Shown: positions 18,963 through 28,560 of the stretch, piece by piece
How positions within the stretch are numbered: the stretch's first letter is position 1
How the letters are laid out: every line of letters begins with the position of its first letter
Assembly: GCF_001648595.1 (NCBI RefSeq)
Contig: NZ_LBAW01000010.1
Location: 99,928 to 163,927 of the forward strand
Origin: Legionella bozemanae
GTDB taxonomy: Bacteria; Pseudomonadota; Gammaproteobacteria; Legionellales; Legionellaceae
Length of the DNA stretch: 64,000 nt
Reading direction: 5' to 3'
Position numbers and translations under genes: made by a program
The notes under the pieces: generated by a model
Database searches by the model: none
What the model was told of the DNA's origin: nothing
The model's input: only the letters and a program-made list of their open reading frames with translations

Positions 18963-19224
18963 AATGTCACCTCTGTGCTTATGAATTTCGGCGACTAATT
19001 CATTTAATCACAGTAAAAAAATTAATATGTTCTTTTTTATAACATAGCACTAATTTTAAAAACAAGATGTGCATTCGTTGATTTACACTATTGAAACTAA
19101 AATTTGCATAAAATAATAAATAGGAATAAGAGCTTAAGCTTACCTTAAGGAAACAAAGGTTTTCCGTCATATATTCTCTGGGAGCCGCCGCAGCCCTATC
19201 CTATAAATATTTTTAAGCACCCTG

Positions 19225-20649
19225 TTAGGAAAGCTCGCGCGCGTAGATGTCATCAAAGCGTTTAATATCATCCTCGCCTAAATACGCACCACTTTGAACT
19301 TCAATAACATAAAGTGGTTCATTGCCTGGATTACTTAAACGATGAAGCGTATTTTGTGCGATGTACGTTGATTGATTTACCGATAAATAAATCGTTTGCG
19401 TGTCATTAATTACTTCTGCCTTTCCAGAAACAACAACCCAATGTTCGGCCCGATGTTGATGCATTTGTAAGGACAAACGAGCACCAGGTTTTACCATGAG
19501 TCGTTTTACTTTAAAAGAAGCCCCCTCAGCCAAAACTTCATAATATCCCCAAGGACGAGACACGCGTTGGTGATCTTGGGTCAATTGATGATGATCTTTA
19601 TTTAAAGAACTCACTAAATCTTTAACGTGTTGTGAATATTGCTTGTCCGCCACCAACACAGCATCTTGGGTAGCAACAATGATTTGATCTTGTACTCCTA
19701 TTGCAGTCACTAAAATGTCGGTGCTGTGGATCAGGCAATTAGAACTCTGCTGTGCAATCACTTTTCCAGTAACCGTGTTGCCGTCTTGATCGGGTGTATT
19801 TGCATCCGCTACTGCAGACCAACACCCTAAATCGCTCCACTGCATGGAAACAGGTATAACCGCAGCTTTATTCGTCTTTTCCATAATTGCATAATCAATG
19901 GATTCGGCCTCGCAACGAGAAAAGCATTCTAAATCAAGACGTAAAAAATCATGGTGATGTTGTGCTTTTAAAACGGCTTGCTGACTAAAATAATGAATGT
20001 CTGGCTGATATTCGACCAACTCCTGAAGGTATACGCCAGCCCGGCAAACAAACATACCGCTATTCCAAAAATAATTTCCATTGGCAATAAATTCTTTTGC
20101 TTGCTCAAGTGCCGGTTTTTCTCTGAAACGTAAAACCTGCTGTACTCTATCAGTTAATGGCAACCCTGCTTCTATATAACCATATCCAGTTTTAGGGCTG
20201 TCCGGCTGGATACCAAAAGTAATTAAAGCCTGATGCTCTGCAGCAAATTGCGTTCCCAGTAACATTGCTTCTTGCCATGCTACATCATCAGCGATCCAAT
20301 GATCTGATGGAAGTACCAACATGACTGCATCAGGACCGGCGATTTGCGATAAATAATGAGCAGCACAAGCAATTGCTGGAGCTGTATTGCGGGCACAAGG
20401 CTCCAGCAGATAAGTCATTGAATGAGTTAAATGATTTAATTGCTCCTGACAAAGAAAATAATGCGCATCATTACTTACAATAAGGGCATGAGTATTTATC
20501 AGATTCTGTGCTCTTTGCACAGTTTGTTGCAAAAGGGACAGTTCACCATTTAAAGCCAAGAATTGCTTCGGATAATTTTTACGAGATAAAGGCCATAAAC
20601 GAGTTCCAGAACCGCCTGCAAGGATAACGGGATAAAGAGTAGTCGTCAT
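19225..20649 (-). CDS. manC: Mannose-1-phosphate guanylyltransferase / mannose-6-phosphate isomerase
   Basis: The 474-residue bifunctional protein is typical of ManC/AlgA. The N-terminal nucleotidyltransferase has GGSGTRLWPLSRKNYPKQF, and FREKPALEQAKEFI and WNSGMF follow. The C-terminal cupin (RPWGYYEVLAEG, then LMVKPGARLSLQMHQHRAEHW read as a motif region) carries the metal-binding His residues of the phosphomannose isomerase. It makes GDP-mannose for surface polysaccharide. The ATG at 20649 gives the family N-terminus; the frame extends upstream to 20691 without conserved residues. It is not next to other sugar-nucleotide genes here. Confidence 0.93.
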   Translation of the reverse strand: MTTTLYPVILAGGSGTRLWPLSRKNYPKQFLALNGELSLLQQTVQRAQNLINTHALIVSNDAHYFLCQEQLNHLTHSMTYLLEPCARNTAPAIACAAHYLSQIAGPDAVMLVLPSDHWIADDVAWQEAMLLGTQFAAEHQALITFGIQPDSPKTGYGYIEAGLPLTDRVQQVLRFREKPALEQAKEFIANGNYFWNSGMFVCRAGVYLQELVEYQPDIHYFSQQAVLKAQHHHDFLRLDLECFSRCEAESIDYAIMEKTNKAAVIPVSMQWSDLGCWSAVADANTPDQDGNTVTGKVIAQQSSNCLIHSTDILVTAIGVQDQIIVATQDAVLVADKQYSQHVKDLVSSLNKDHHQLTQDHQRVSRPWGYYEVLAEGASFKVKRLMVKPGARLSLQMHQHRAEHWVVVSGKAEVINDTQTIYLSVNQSTYIAQNTLHRLSNPGNEPLYVIEVQSGAYLGEDDIKRFDDIYARELS

Positions 20650-20745
20650 AAAGTTCCATGTTATGGCATAATGCGCGCATTCTAGCAGCATTTTAAACCT
20701 AAAAAAAGCTAACTACCCAAGAAGTCTGGGCAATTATAATCGCCC

Positions 20746-20828
20746 ACGTCCTACAGATTGTCCGCAGGATCCAGAGCTCTAGACTCAGAGCAAGATTCCT
20801 GGATCTGCGGACAAGCCGCAGAACGTAG
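20746..20828. repeat. Family B palindromic repeat
   Basis: The arms acgtcctacagattgtccgc and gcggacaagccgcagaacgt are imperfect inverted copies, with ggatccag and ctggatc flanking an AT-mixed centre. It lies in the manC-queC intergenic gap, where the two genes are divergent, which is unusual: the other family B copies lie downstream of genes. Confidence 0.8.
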
Positions 20829-20895
20829 CCAGCAGTTCTTACCCGGACTTATTTAAGAAGTTACAAAAATGAGTAAATTTGGAGAATTATAGATC

Positions 20896-21579
20896 ATGAA
20901 AAAAGCGGTAGTCCTATTATCTGGCGGCCTAGATTCAACTACTTGCCTGGCTTTGGCTCGCTCAAAAGGCTTTTCCTGCTACACAATCAGCTTTTCTTAT
21001 GGACAAAGGCATTCAGCTGAGTTGCTCGCTGCACAACGCATTGCTCAGTATTATAATGTTGCGACACATCACATTGTCACCTTAGATACTGCATTATTTC
21101 GTAATTCAGCTTTGACAGATTCTAATATAGAAGTACCATCTTTTCAGGGGGGCTCTGACATTCCAGTTACTTATGTGCCTGCACGCAATACTATTTTCCT
21201 TGCTATGGCCTTAGGTTTCGCAGAATCTATAGGAGCAAGAGAGATTTTTATCGGTGCAAGCTCTGTTGATTATTCTCATTATCCTGATTGCCGCCCTGAA
21301 TTTATCCAATCATTTCAAAATTTAGCCAATTTGGCAACTAAAGCAGGGATAAGCGGTGATCAATTCACCATCCATGCACCCTTACAACATTTAAGCAAGA
21401 TAGAAACGATCCAATTGGGGGTGAGTTTGGGTGTAGATTACAGCTTAACTGTTTCATGTTATCAGGCAAATGATGCAGGTGAAGCATGTGGTCAATGTGA
21501 TAGTTGTACTTTTAGAAAGCGCGGCTTTCTTGGTGCTGGAATTGATGATCCTACTTTATATCGCCGTTCCGATCATTGA
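20896..21579 (+). CDS. queC: 7-cyano-7-deazaguanine synthase
   Basis: The 227-residue QueC converts 7-carboxy-7-deazaguanine to preQ0 with ATP and ammonia in queuosine synthesis. It has the PP-loop [23 protein letters not shown], and a C-terminal zinc site with Cys residues in [22 protein letters not shown] lies upstream of the ATG. A QueD-fold protein occurs at 42.6 kb, but its motif suggests a different reaction. A possible precursor transporter is at 29.9 kb. Confidence 0.96.
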   Translation: MKKAVVLLSGGLDSTTCLALARSKGFSCYTISFSYGQRHSAELLAAQRIAQYYNVATHHIVTLDTALFRNSALTDSNIEVPSFQGGSDIPVTYVPARNTIFLAMALGFAESIGAREIFIGASSVDYSHYPDCRPEFIQSFQNLANLATKAGISGDQFTIHAPLQHLSKIETIQLGVSLGVDYSLTVSCYQANDAGEACGQCDSCTFRKRGFLGAGIDDPTLYRRSDH

Positions 21580-21825
21580 CAAAATGACAGGGGAATTATC
21601 ATTAAATTGTGTAGTTCCCTTTCCTCTACAATATGCTCAAACCTCTTTCTGATCAAAAATAAACCTTAAGGTTTTATTAATATAAATCTTGTTCATTTAT
21701 TACACTATTCACGCAAAAAAATCAAATATTTTTACACTTTTGTTACAACAAATTGAGCATTTTTGATTCACATGTAGCAAAATCATTGCTATTATTTGCC
21801 CTGATTTATAACCTTGGAGTAACAC

Positions 21826-22635
21826 ATGAAATTTAAAGAAGTTATGAGTACGATTGCGTACCTCCCCGCGAATGCTTTCACAGGTCTGTCTAATCTATTA
21901 TTAGGTTCTACTGTAAAAGAAAAAGGTAGAGACGGCGTAGAAAGAGTTAAAACAGATCTCAATGGTAAACCTGTAACAACACCTGGTTTAGTAGGTTATA
22001 TAGCTGACGGTATTAAAATTGTTAGCCGTTCAACTGCTGATTTCCTCTCTAACCATAAAAAAGCAATCGCTACTGCTGCATGGCTTTCTCTACTTGCTGC
22101 CGGCGCAGTTGCACTTACTTTATTCTTGTGGCCTGCTGCTCTAACTGCAGTTGCTACTTTCTCAATCGCCGGTCTTTCTATTGCTGCAATTGCTGGCGCT
22201 AGCACCATTGCACAAATCGGTCTTGCTGCTGCATTAACTGCTGCTGCTGTTTCTGTAGCAACTTACGTAGCTGCTGCTGCTGGTAACGCAATTAACTGGC
22301 TTGCTGAATGCTGCAAGGGTCTTCGTAGCAAGAGCCAAAAAAGCAGAGTTGAAATACTGCACGATGAAGAAGAAGATGATGAACACAGTTTGGGTAAAGG
22401 TACTGGTTTAGACCAAACTATTTTTACTACTACCAGCAACCCATACACGACCTTAACTTCAACTAAGCGTTCAGAAGTAAGCTCAGAGAAGCGCTCATCA
22501 GGCACTGTAGTTACTCTGAAACGTGATGAAGACGTACCTCAATTCTCATCTCCTTTGAGCACAACTGTTACTAAGAAGAAAGATGAAGAAGAAGTTGTTC
22601 ATAAAGACACACTCTCTTTGAGCAACAGCCAATAA
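21826..22635 (+). CDS. Small membrane protein of unknown function with charged tail
   Basis: The 269-residue protein is not recognised. A polar N-terminus (about 1-80) is followed by two or three Ala-rich hydrophobic segments at about 82-155 (including LSLLAAGAVALTLFLWPAAL and an Ala/Ile run). A long hydrophilic tail with an acidic cluster (HDEEEDDEH) and Thr/Ser-rich text ends KKKDEEEVVHKDTLSLSNSQ. Good GGAG spacing supports ATG 21826, and a clear hairpin terminator follows. The gene is monocistronic. The Glu-rich block within 20 residues of the C-terminus is seen in many Dot/Icm substrates but is not specific. Confidence 0.8.
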   Translation: MKFKEVMSTIAYLPANAFTGLSNLLLGSTVKEKGRDGVERVKTDLNGKPVTTPGLVGYIADGIKIVSRSTADFLSNHKKAIATAAWLSLLAAGAVALTLFLWPAALTAVATFSIAGLSIAAIAGASTIAQIGLAAALTAAAVSVATYVAAAAGNAINWLAECCKGLRSKSQKSRVEILHDEEEDDEHSLGKGTGLDQTIFTTTSNPYTTLTSTKRSEVSSEKRSSGTVVTLKRDEDVPQFSSPLSTTVTKKKDEEEVVHKDTLSLSNSQ

Positions 22636-22656
22636 TCTGTATTAAAGTAGGAATGC

Positions 22657-22682
22657 AAAACGCGGCGCATGCCGCGTTTTTT
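22657..22682 (+). terminator. Rho-independent terminator
   Basis: AAAACGCGGC, a GCAT loop and GCCGCGTTTTTT form a strong GC stem followed by six T, 21 bases after the stop of the upstream gene. This is the clearest intrinsic terminator in the window. Confidence 0.93.
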
Positions 22683-22877
22683 ATTTCTAATGAATTACTT
22701 ACACGGCGTAACCCCAAAGGAATGAAATAAACACCAAACGATAGGCCTACATTTTAGAATTTTCTTTTTTATGCAATGGCACTACGATTTGCTCCATAAC
22801 ATAACTCAGTTACCTACAGCATTTATGGCTCACATGCGTTATAATCTGTCATTTTCATACAAGCAGGTACTGAATTA

Positions 22878-24539
22878 ATGGCGAAACAACGTAAAATGCT
22901 GGTCACCAGCGCCTTACCTTACGCAAATGGACATTTACATCTTGGACATTTAGTAGAGCATATTCAAACGGATATTTGGGTACGTACCCACAAAATGTCT
23001 GGAATCGATTGCATCAGTATCTGTGGTGACGATGCGCATGGCACCCCGATTATGTTAAAAGCAGAACAAATAGGGATTACTCCAGAAGCCTTAACTGCCG
23101 AAATAAAGCAAAGCCATGAACATGACTTCAAAGCGTTTGCGATCGATTATGACTGTTATCATACGACCCACTCTCCGGAAAACCAGGCCTTAGCTGCAGG
23201 CATTTACGAGTCATTGCAAGCAAATGGTTCTATTATTAAAAGAACCATACGGCAAGCTTATGATCCCGTAAAACAAATGTTTTTACCTGATCGCTACGTC
23301 AAAGGAACATGTCCCAAATGTAGTGCTCACGATCAATATGGGGATAACTGTGAGGTCTGTGGTGCAACCTACTCACCTACGGATTTGATTGATGCGGTAT
23401 CCGCTATTTCAGGAGCCAAACCTATAGAAAAAGATTCAGAGCATTACTTCTTTGATCTGCCCCGTTATGAGTCGCTTTTAAAAGAATGGACCCGTAGCGG
23501 ACATTTGCAAGCTGAAGTAGCGAATAAGCTGGATGAGTGGTTTGCCGCAGGATTAAAACAATGGGATATCTCGCGTGATGCCCCTTATTTTGGATTTCCC
23601 ATTCCTGGGACTACAGACAAATACTTCTATGTCTGGCTTGATGCCCCTATAGGTTATATGGCCAGTTTTAAAAAATACTGCGATGAACAAGGCATTTCTT
23701 TTGCAGAATTTTGGGATAAAGACTCTACCACTGAGTTATACCATTTCGTTGGTAAAGACATTGTTTACTTCCATGCTTTGTTTTGGCCTGCCATGCTTGC
23801 TGCTAGCGGCCATCGCATGCCTACAGCCGTGTACACCCATGGCTTTTTAACCGTTGATGGTCAGAAAATGTCAAAATCACGTGGCACTTTTCTTGAAGCA
23901 CGGACTTATCTGGAGCATCTGCATCCCGAATACCTCCGTTATTATTTTGCCGCCAAACTAAACGGTCGCGTTGATGATTTGGATTTAAATTTTGATGATT
24001 TCATCAACAGGATCAATGCAGATCTCGTGGGTAAGGTAGTCAATATTGCCAGTCGTTGTGCCGGTTTTATCAATAAGCGATTTGATAACCGTTTAAGTAG
24101 CAGCTTAAGTGATCCACAATTGTATGCAGAACTACTTGATGTGCGCGCTGAAGTGATTGAATCTTTTATTTCTCGTGATTATGCACGCGCTATTCGCCAG
24201 ATTATGGATTGCGCCGATAAAGTGAATCAGTATATAGATACCCATAAACCCTGGGTATTAGCAAAAGAAGAAGGACGCTTAGCCGAAGTCCAGGCTATTT
24301 GTACCATGGGAATTAATTTATTTCGGATCTTAATCACTTATTTAAAACCCGTATTGCCTTTGATGGCAAAAGCCTCTGAAGATTTTTTAAATTGCGAACC
24401 CCTTAACTGGGAATCAATTAATCAGCCTTTGCTCAATCATCATCTCAATACCTTCCAGCCTTTAATGGTTCGTGTTGAAAAGGAAAAAATACAAGCCATG
24501 CTGGAGCAATCCAAACAGGTGTACCATGGCCTCAGTTAA
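22878..24539 (+). CDS. metG: Methionine--tRNA ligase, short form
   Basis: The 553-residue protein has the class I signatures HLGHLVEH (HIGH-type) and KMSKS, and a single zinc knuckle [18 protein letters not shown]. It ends after the anticodon-binding helical domain and lacks the C-terminal tRNA-binding/dimerisation domain present in the roughly 677-residue E. coli enzyme. The end is genuine in this sequence because the next gene starts inside it (14-base overlap). A TATAAT at 22840-22845 may be the -10 of its promoter; no good -35 was seen. Confidence 0.96.
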   Translation: MAKQRKMLVTSALPYANGHLHLGHLVEHIQTDIWVRTHKMSGIDCISICGDDAHGTPIMLKAEQIGITPEALTAEIKQSHEHDFKAFAIDYDCYHTTHSPENQALAAGIYESLQANGSIIKRTIRQAYDPVKQMFLPDRYVKGTCPKCSAHDQYGDNCEVCGATYSPTDLIDAVSAISGAKPIEKDSEHYFFDLPRYESLLKEWTRSGHLQAEVANKLDEWFAAGLKQWDISRDAPYFGFPIPGTTDKYFYVWLDAPIGYMASFKKYCDEQGISFAEFWDKDSTTELYHFVGKDIVYFHALFWPAMLAASGHRMPTAVYTHGFLTVDGQKMSKSRGTFLEARTYLEHLHPEYLRYYFAAKLNGRVDDLDLNFDDFINRINADLVGKVVNIASRCAGFINKRFDNRLSSSLSDPQLYAELLDVRAEVIESFISRDYARAIRQIMDCADKVNQYIDTHKPWVLAKEEGRLAEVQAICTMGINLFRILITYLKPVLPLMAKASEDFLNCEPLNWESINQPLLNHHLNTFQPLMVRVEKEKIQAMLEQSKQVYHGLS

Positions 24540-25137
24540 AGAAATTGATGCGCTTTTGCCACAAACTCAATGTGGCGAATGCGATTACCCTGGCTGCTTG
24601 CCCTATGCCGAAGCTTTGGCTCAAGGGGCAGCTCCAATTAATAAATGCCCTCCCGGAGGAGTTACTACCGTCAAAGCATTAGGTGCTTTACTCAATATTG
24701 ATCCTGCCCCTTATTTGCAGAGTGCACGCACGAATACCCGGGCACCCTCTGTTGCGGTCATTCGTGAAGCAGAATGTATTGGGTGCACCAAATGCATCAA
24801 AGCCTGCCCGGTAGATGCAATTATTGGCAGTGGTAAATTAATGCATGCGGTTATCAACCATGAATGTACCGGTTGTGGCTTGTGTGTTGCTCCATGTCCA
24901 GTAGATTGTATTGAGATGGTTACTTTACCGGATATACACTATGATAAAGACATAGCACGCACGCGCTTTAATGCCAAACAAACACGTTTATTACGTGAGG
25001 AACATGAAAAACAACAGGCTTATAGAGAAAAGCGCCAACTTGCATTGAAAACAGATAAGACTCAAGACTTACAAGCCAAGCAAAACTATATTCAACAAGC
25101 ATTGGCACGTGTAAAAGCGAAAAAAACTCATGAATAA
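24526..25137 (+). CDS. RnfB-like soluble polyferredoxin
   Basis: The 203-residue protein starts inside the metG end. It has the RnfB Fe-S domain with Cys16, Cys19, Cys24 and Cys41 ([10 protein letters not shown] ... KCPPGG), followed by two 4Fe-4S ferredoxin motifs ([12 protein letters not shown] and [12 protein letters not shown]) and a basic helical tail. True RnfB/RsxB begins with a membrane-anchoring helix; that helix is absent and no other rnf gene is adjacent. Only the rnfB-nth pairing of enteric bacteria is kept. It probably carries electrons in the cytoplasm, perhaps for Fe-S maintenance. The partner is unknown. Confidence 0.85.
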   Translation: MASVKEIDALLPQTQCGECDYPGCLPYAEALAQGAAPINKCPPGGVTTVKALGALLNIDPAPYLQSARTNTRAPSVAVIREAECIGCTKCIKACPVDAIIGSGKLMHAVINHECTGCGLCVAPCPVDCIEMVTLPDIHYDKDIARTRFNAKQTRLLREEHEKQQAYREKRQLALKTDKTQDLQAKQNYIQQALARVKAKKTHE

Positions 25138-25762
25138 AAAGCAGCGCCATGAAATTTTTGTGCGTTTTCGTGAACAAAATCCACATCCAACTACGGAGTT
25201 GGTTTACCATTCTCCTTTTGAATTATTAATTGCTGTCATTCTTTCAGCACAAGCAACTGATGTTGGCGTAAATAAAGCAACAGCCAAGTTATTTCCAGTA
25301 GCGAACACCCCCCAGGGTATTCTTGAATTGGGCTTGGAAAAACTTAAAGATTATATAAAATCTATAGGTCTTTATAATAGCAAGGCACAAAATATTATGA
25401 AAACCTGTGCGTTGCTGGTCAAAAAGTACAACGGGAAAGTACCCGATCAACGTAATGACTTGGAATCTTTGCCGGGAGTAGGCCGTAAAACAGCTAATGT
25501 AATCCTGAATACAGCTTTTGGCGAACCTACAGTGGCTGTAGATACTCATATATTCAGGGTATCTAATCGTACTGGCCTTGCTAAAGGAAAAACTCCTTTA
25601 GAAGTAGAAAAAGCACTCATAAAAAATATTGAAGCTAAATTTCTAAAAGATGCGCATCACTGGCTTGTTTTACATGGACGGTATGTATGCACTGCACGCC
25701 GTCCTCAATGTAAAACGTGCATCATTCAGGATCTTTGTGAGTACCCTGATAAAAACCTATAA
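25130..25762 (+). CDS. nth: Endonuclease III
   Basis: The 210-residue bifunctional DNA glycosylase/AP lyase removes oxidised pyrimidines. The helix-hairpin-helix [11 protein letters not shown] holds the catalytic Lys, [11 protein letters not shown] holds the catalytic Asp, and the C-terminal 4Fe-4S loop reads C-x6-C-x2-C-x5-C ([17 protein letters not shown]). It overlaps the rnfB-like gene by eight bases, so metG-rnfB-nth is one operon. Confidence 0.96.
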   Translation: MNKKQRHEIFVRFREQNPHPTTELVYHSPFELLIAVILSAQATDVGVNKATAKLFPVANTPQGILELGLEKLKDYIKSIGLYNSKAQNIMKTCALLVKKYNGKVPDQRNDLESLPGVGRKTANVILNTAFGEPTVAVDTHIFRVSNRTGLAKGKTPLEVEKALIKNIEAKFLKDAHHWLVLHGRYVCTARRPQCKTCIIQDLCEYPDKNL

Positions 25763-25834
25763 AAAAGAAGTATGTAGAAGATTCAGTTTGTTACCTCAAA
25801 CTGTATTCAGAAATATTTGTTATGGATAACAACT

Positions 25835-26674
25835 ATGAAAGAGCGGAAGAAAAATGCCTTTATAAATTTTATCTTATTAAAATTTTATCGCTTCTTATCA
25901 AAAGAAGATAAGGTAATCAAAAGAACTTATTTATACGATTTTGAGCAAATGACCCAAGAGATACAACCTGGGGATGTACTCTTAGTAGAAAGCCACACAC
26001 GGATGGGGAATATTATCCGGCTTATTTCCGAGAGTACCTGGACTCATGCTGCTTTGTACATTGGTCGCATTGAAGACATCACCAATCCCTCATTACGCGA
26101 GGTCGTTCAAAAACAGACACAGAATTTCACCTCAACGCAGTTTATTATAGAAAGCATACTGGGTGAAGGAACTCAGATTTCCAGTGTGGATGAATATAAA
26201 AATGACCACATACGTATTTTGCGGCCCTCTTCTCTTTTGCCGGAAGATAGAGAAAAAGTGATTGCTGCAGCGATTAATAAAATTGGTAAAAACTACAGCT
26301 TGCGACATCTTTTTGATCTGGCACGATTTATTTTTCCCTGGAGTTTCTTTCCTCGTAGATGGCGATCCTCACTATTCCAGCATAATGCATTACAACCAAC
26401 AGAGGACATATGTTCTTCGATGATTGCCAATGTATTTCAATCCGTAAATTATCCTATTTTGCCTGTGATTAAAAAAGATAAAACGGGCTATACATTAATT
26501 CAAAGAAATCCTAGTCTTTACACACCAAGTGATTTTGATCTTTCACCTTTTTTCGATGTAATTAAATATCCTATTTTACCGCTTAAAAAAGGACAAACCT
26601 ATCGTGATTTACCGTGGAAAAAGCAATTTATTAGCGATGATATCGGCATAGTCGAATTGAAAGACGAAAAATAA
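25835..26674 (+). CDS. Permuted papain-fold (YiiX/C92-like) cysteine hydrolase, probable
   Basis: The 279-residue protein contains the order of motifs expected of circularly permuted NlpC/P60 proteins: QPGDVLLVE (about 44-52), STWTHAALYIG with His71, FIIES with Glu106, and DICSSMIANVF with Cys193. The Cys comes after the His, as in the permuted YiiX/YaeF/LRAT-like group, whose members cleave or transfer acyl or amide bonds. No signal peptide is seen, although residues about 8-22 are moderately hydrophobic. ATG 25835 is preferred over an in-frame TTG at 25817. It lies 72 bases after nth. Function is inferred from fold only. Confidence 0.72.
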   Translation: MKERKKNAFINFILLKFYRFLSKEDKVIKRTYLYDFEQMTQEIQPGDVLLVESHTRMGNIIRLISESTWTHAALYIGRIEDITNPSLREVVQKQTQNFTSTQFIIESILGEGTQISSVDEYKNDHIRILRPSSLLPEDREKVIAAAINKIGKNYSLRHLFDLARFIFPWSFFPRRWRSSLFQHNALQPTEDICSSMIANVFQSVNYPILPVIKKDKTGYTLIQRNPSLYTPSDFDLSPFFDVIKYPILPLKKGQTYRDLPWKKQFISDDIGIVELKDEK

Positions 26675-26814
26675 CCCACTTTGTCTTATTCAGATAAAAA
26701 TTTTAATAGAATCGTAGCAACATGTAATCTTCCTGGGCTTCATGAGAAAAAGACTAGCATTTCTAATTTTTTACTCATACAATAAAATTTCGTTGTTGCA
26801 GGGAGGGCAATACT

Positions 26815-28539
26815 ATGAACTGGTGGACTTCTGTAGTTGATGGAACCAAGTCACTTGGTGATGGAGCAACATGGCTTTGGAATAACGCCATAAAACAAAC
26901 CGCAGGCTACGCTGCAAATACAGCGTTTTATGTAGCCGAACAAATCTTAGCCTTACGCGAGGCAGTTCCTGCAGTAGTTACTCCTCCAGTGATGAAAATC
27001 GTCAATGGAGCGGGAAATATACTTTTTTATGATGTTCTGCCAGTCGCCGCAGTACATTTCGCAAATAATAGCATTCAAAATTATTTGCGCCCAACAGACC
27101 CAACAGCAATGTTGACGTCCTATGCAGTTCTACCTACCTTGACTTTAATGAATTACGCAGTATGGGGATTTACGTACAGGCAGGTACCTAAATTAATGGC
27201 ACATACTTTAGCGCTTGATGCATTAGGTTCCTCCGCTTTTAACGAGCATAAAAAAAAGCTCAACCCACCTCCCCCAACACTCTGTGGAGAAAAAGAGGAG
27301 GATTGTAATTTCAAACGAAAATTTAAAGGGTCACTGCGCGAGCCCTTAGTATTGGCCTTTAATGATCTCGTGCTTTGGGGAATTAGTAGATCTCTTCCCT
27401 ACGGGGAGCAAATCGCATGGATATTAGCCATCTATTTTTATGGGGAATACATTACACGCATGGCAACGCCAGAACGCTGTGAGCGGCATAAGGCCATGAA
27501 ATCTGAATCCATATTGTCTTTGGGTTTAGCTTATACTGGAACCTCGTACTTGATGGATTATGCCTTTGAGTCCACTGTAGGCACACCGCCATATCTTTAC
27601 CTTAGAACATTGCGTCACTTATTACTTTTAGCACACATTAATGTCGCATCGCACATGTCTTTGCCGTTGGTCCGATCGGCAAAAGATAAAATTCCTGTCG
27701 ATCCTTTAGTGCTTTATGATCGCACCAAACGTTTTGCTGTTGATGTTGTATTTGCAGGACTGATGCAAAGAATACCCATTGATTTTAAACCGCCTCCAGG
27801 TGCAAAACCATTTATTCCTTTATCAACTGTTTTCAAGTTCCTAACCAGAGTACTTGAAAGTGATTTGGAGCAAGTTAAACCTGCGCCGCCTGGTTTTTTT
27901 AAGAAAACAACAAAGTATCTGCTGCCCAGTATGTTTCATAGCCCCAAAAATGCAGTTAATGATCCAGTAATTAAGGAATTTTGGCCTGACATCCGCACTG
28001 ATTTGCTCTATATTATAGAAATCGTTGAAGCGGCAAAACCAGTTAAAACCCTAACAACGGCGCCTACGGCAATCGCATCTACGGTCAAATATACGCTCCC
28101 AGTCGTATTAAACTACCGCTTTGGTTTGCCCATAAAGCTATCCGAGTTTCTTTTATCGTTGAGCAAAAAAGAAGATTTTTGGGATTTTGTTATGGCACTT
28201 AAATTATGGATAGAGCGAAATAATGTATCTCATGAGATACTCTTGACTAAAGGAACACCTAATGTAGGCTTGCATGAAACAGACAGAATTATTGAACTTC
28301 CTCCAGAACCTCAAGTCAAAGTTTTACCTCCAGCAAATGAGTTAAAAACATCACGAACTTCCACAGTGATTGAAGCCAAAAAGTTAATCCCTCAAAAAAC
28401 GTTACCCTTAATATCAGCAAATAGTTTATTTTCTACCAAACAGCGCCCTACGCTCGGAAACAATCCACCGCTCAAAAAAACGGAACTTGGGTCATCATCT
28501 ACCATAGAGGAACTGTCTTCATCATTTGAATACAGTTAG
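26815..28539 (+). CDS. Large membrane-associated protein of unknown function, effector candidate
   Basis: The 574-residue protein is not recognised. GGGAGG at 26802-26807 supports the start. The first 70 residues are amphipathic and aromatic-rich (MNWWTSVVDGTKSL). Several moderately hydrophobic segments lie between about 55 and 280 (for example IAWILAIYFYGEYI). The C-terminal third is soluble, and the last 90 residues are polar, ending SSSTIEELSSSFEYS, a short Glu pair flanked by Ser and hydrophobics, as in E-block type IV signals. The gene is followed 21 bases later by a transporter gene, so the two may be cotranscribed. No enzyme motif was found. Confidence 0.8.
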   Translation: MNWWTSVVDGTKSLGDGATWLWNNAIKQTAGYAANTAFYVAEQILALREAVPAVVTPPVMKIVNGAGNILFYDVLPVAAVHFANNSIQNYLRPTDPTAMLTSYAVLPTLTLMNYAVWGFTYRQVPKLMAHTLALDALGSSAFNEHKKKLNPPPPTLCGEKEEDCNFKRKFKGSLREPLVLAFNDLVLWGISRSLPYGEQIAWILAIYFYGEYITRMATPERCERHKAMKSESILSLGLAYTGTSYLMDYAFESTVGTPPYLYLRTLRHLLLLAHINVASHMSLPLVRSAKDKIPVDPLVLYDRTKRFAVDVVFAGLMQRIPIDFKPPPGAKPFIPLSTVFKFLTRVLESDLEQVKPAPPGFFKKTTKYLLPSMFHSPKNAVNDPVIKEFWPDIRTDLLYIIEIVEAAKPVKTLTTAPTAIASTVKYTLPVVLNYRFGLPIKLSEFLLSLSKKEDFWDFVMALKLWIERNNVSHEILLTKGTPNVGLHETDRIIELPPEPQVKVLPPANELKTSRTSTVIEAKKLIPQKTLPLISANSLFSTKQRPTLGNNPPLKKTELGSSSTIEELSSSFEYS

Positions 28540-28560
28540 TAAGTTAAGGGGATCGAAGGA

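Noticed and set aside
21763..21795. TTGATT ... TATTAT as the promoter of the small membrane protein gene
   Set aside because: The spacer is 21 bases, too long for a normal sigma-70 promoter.
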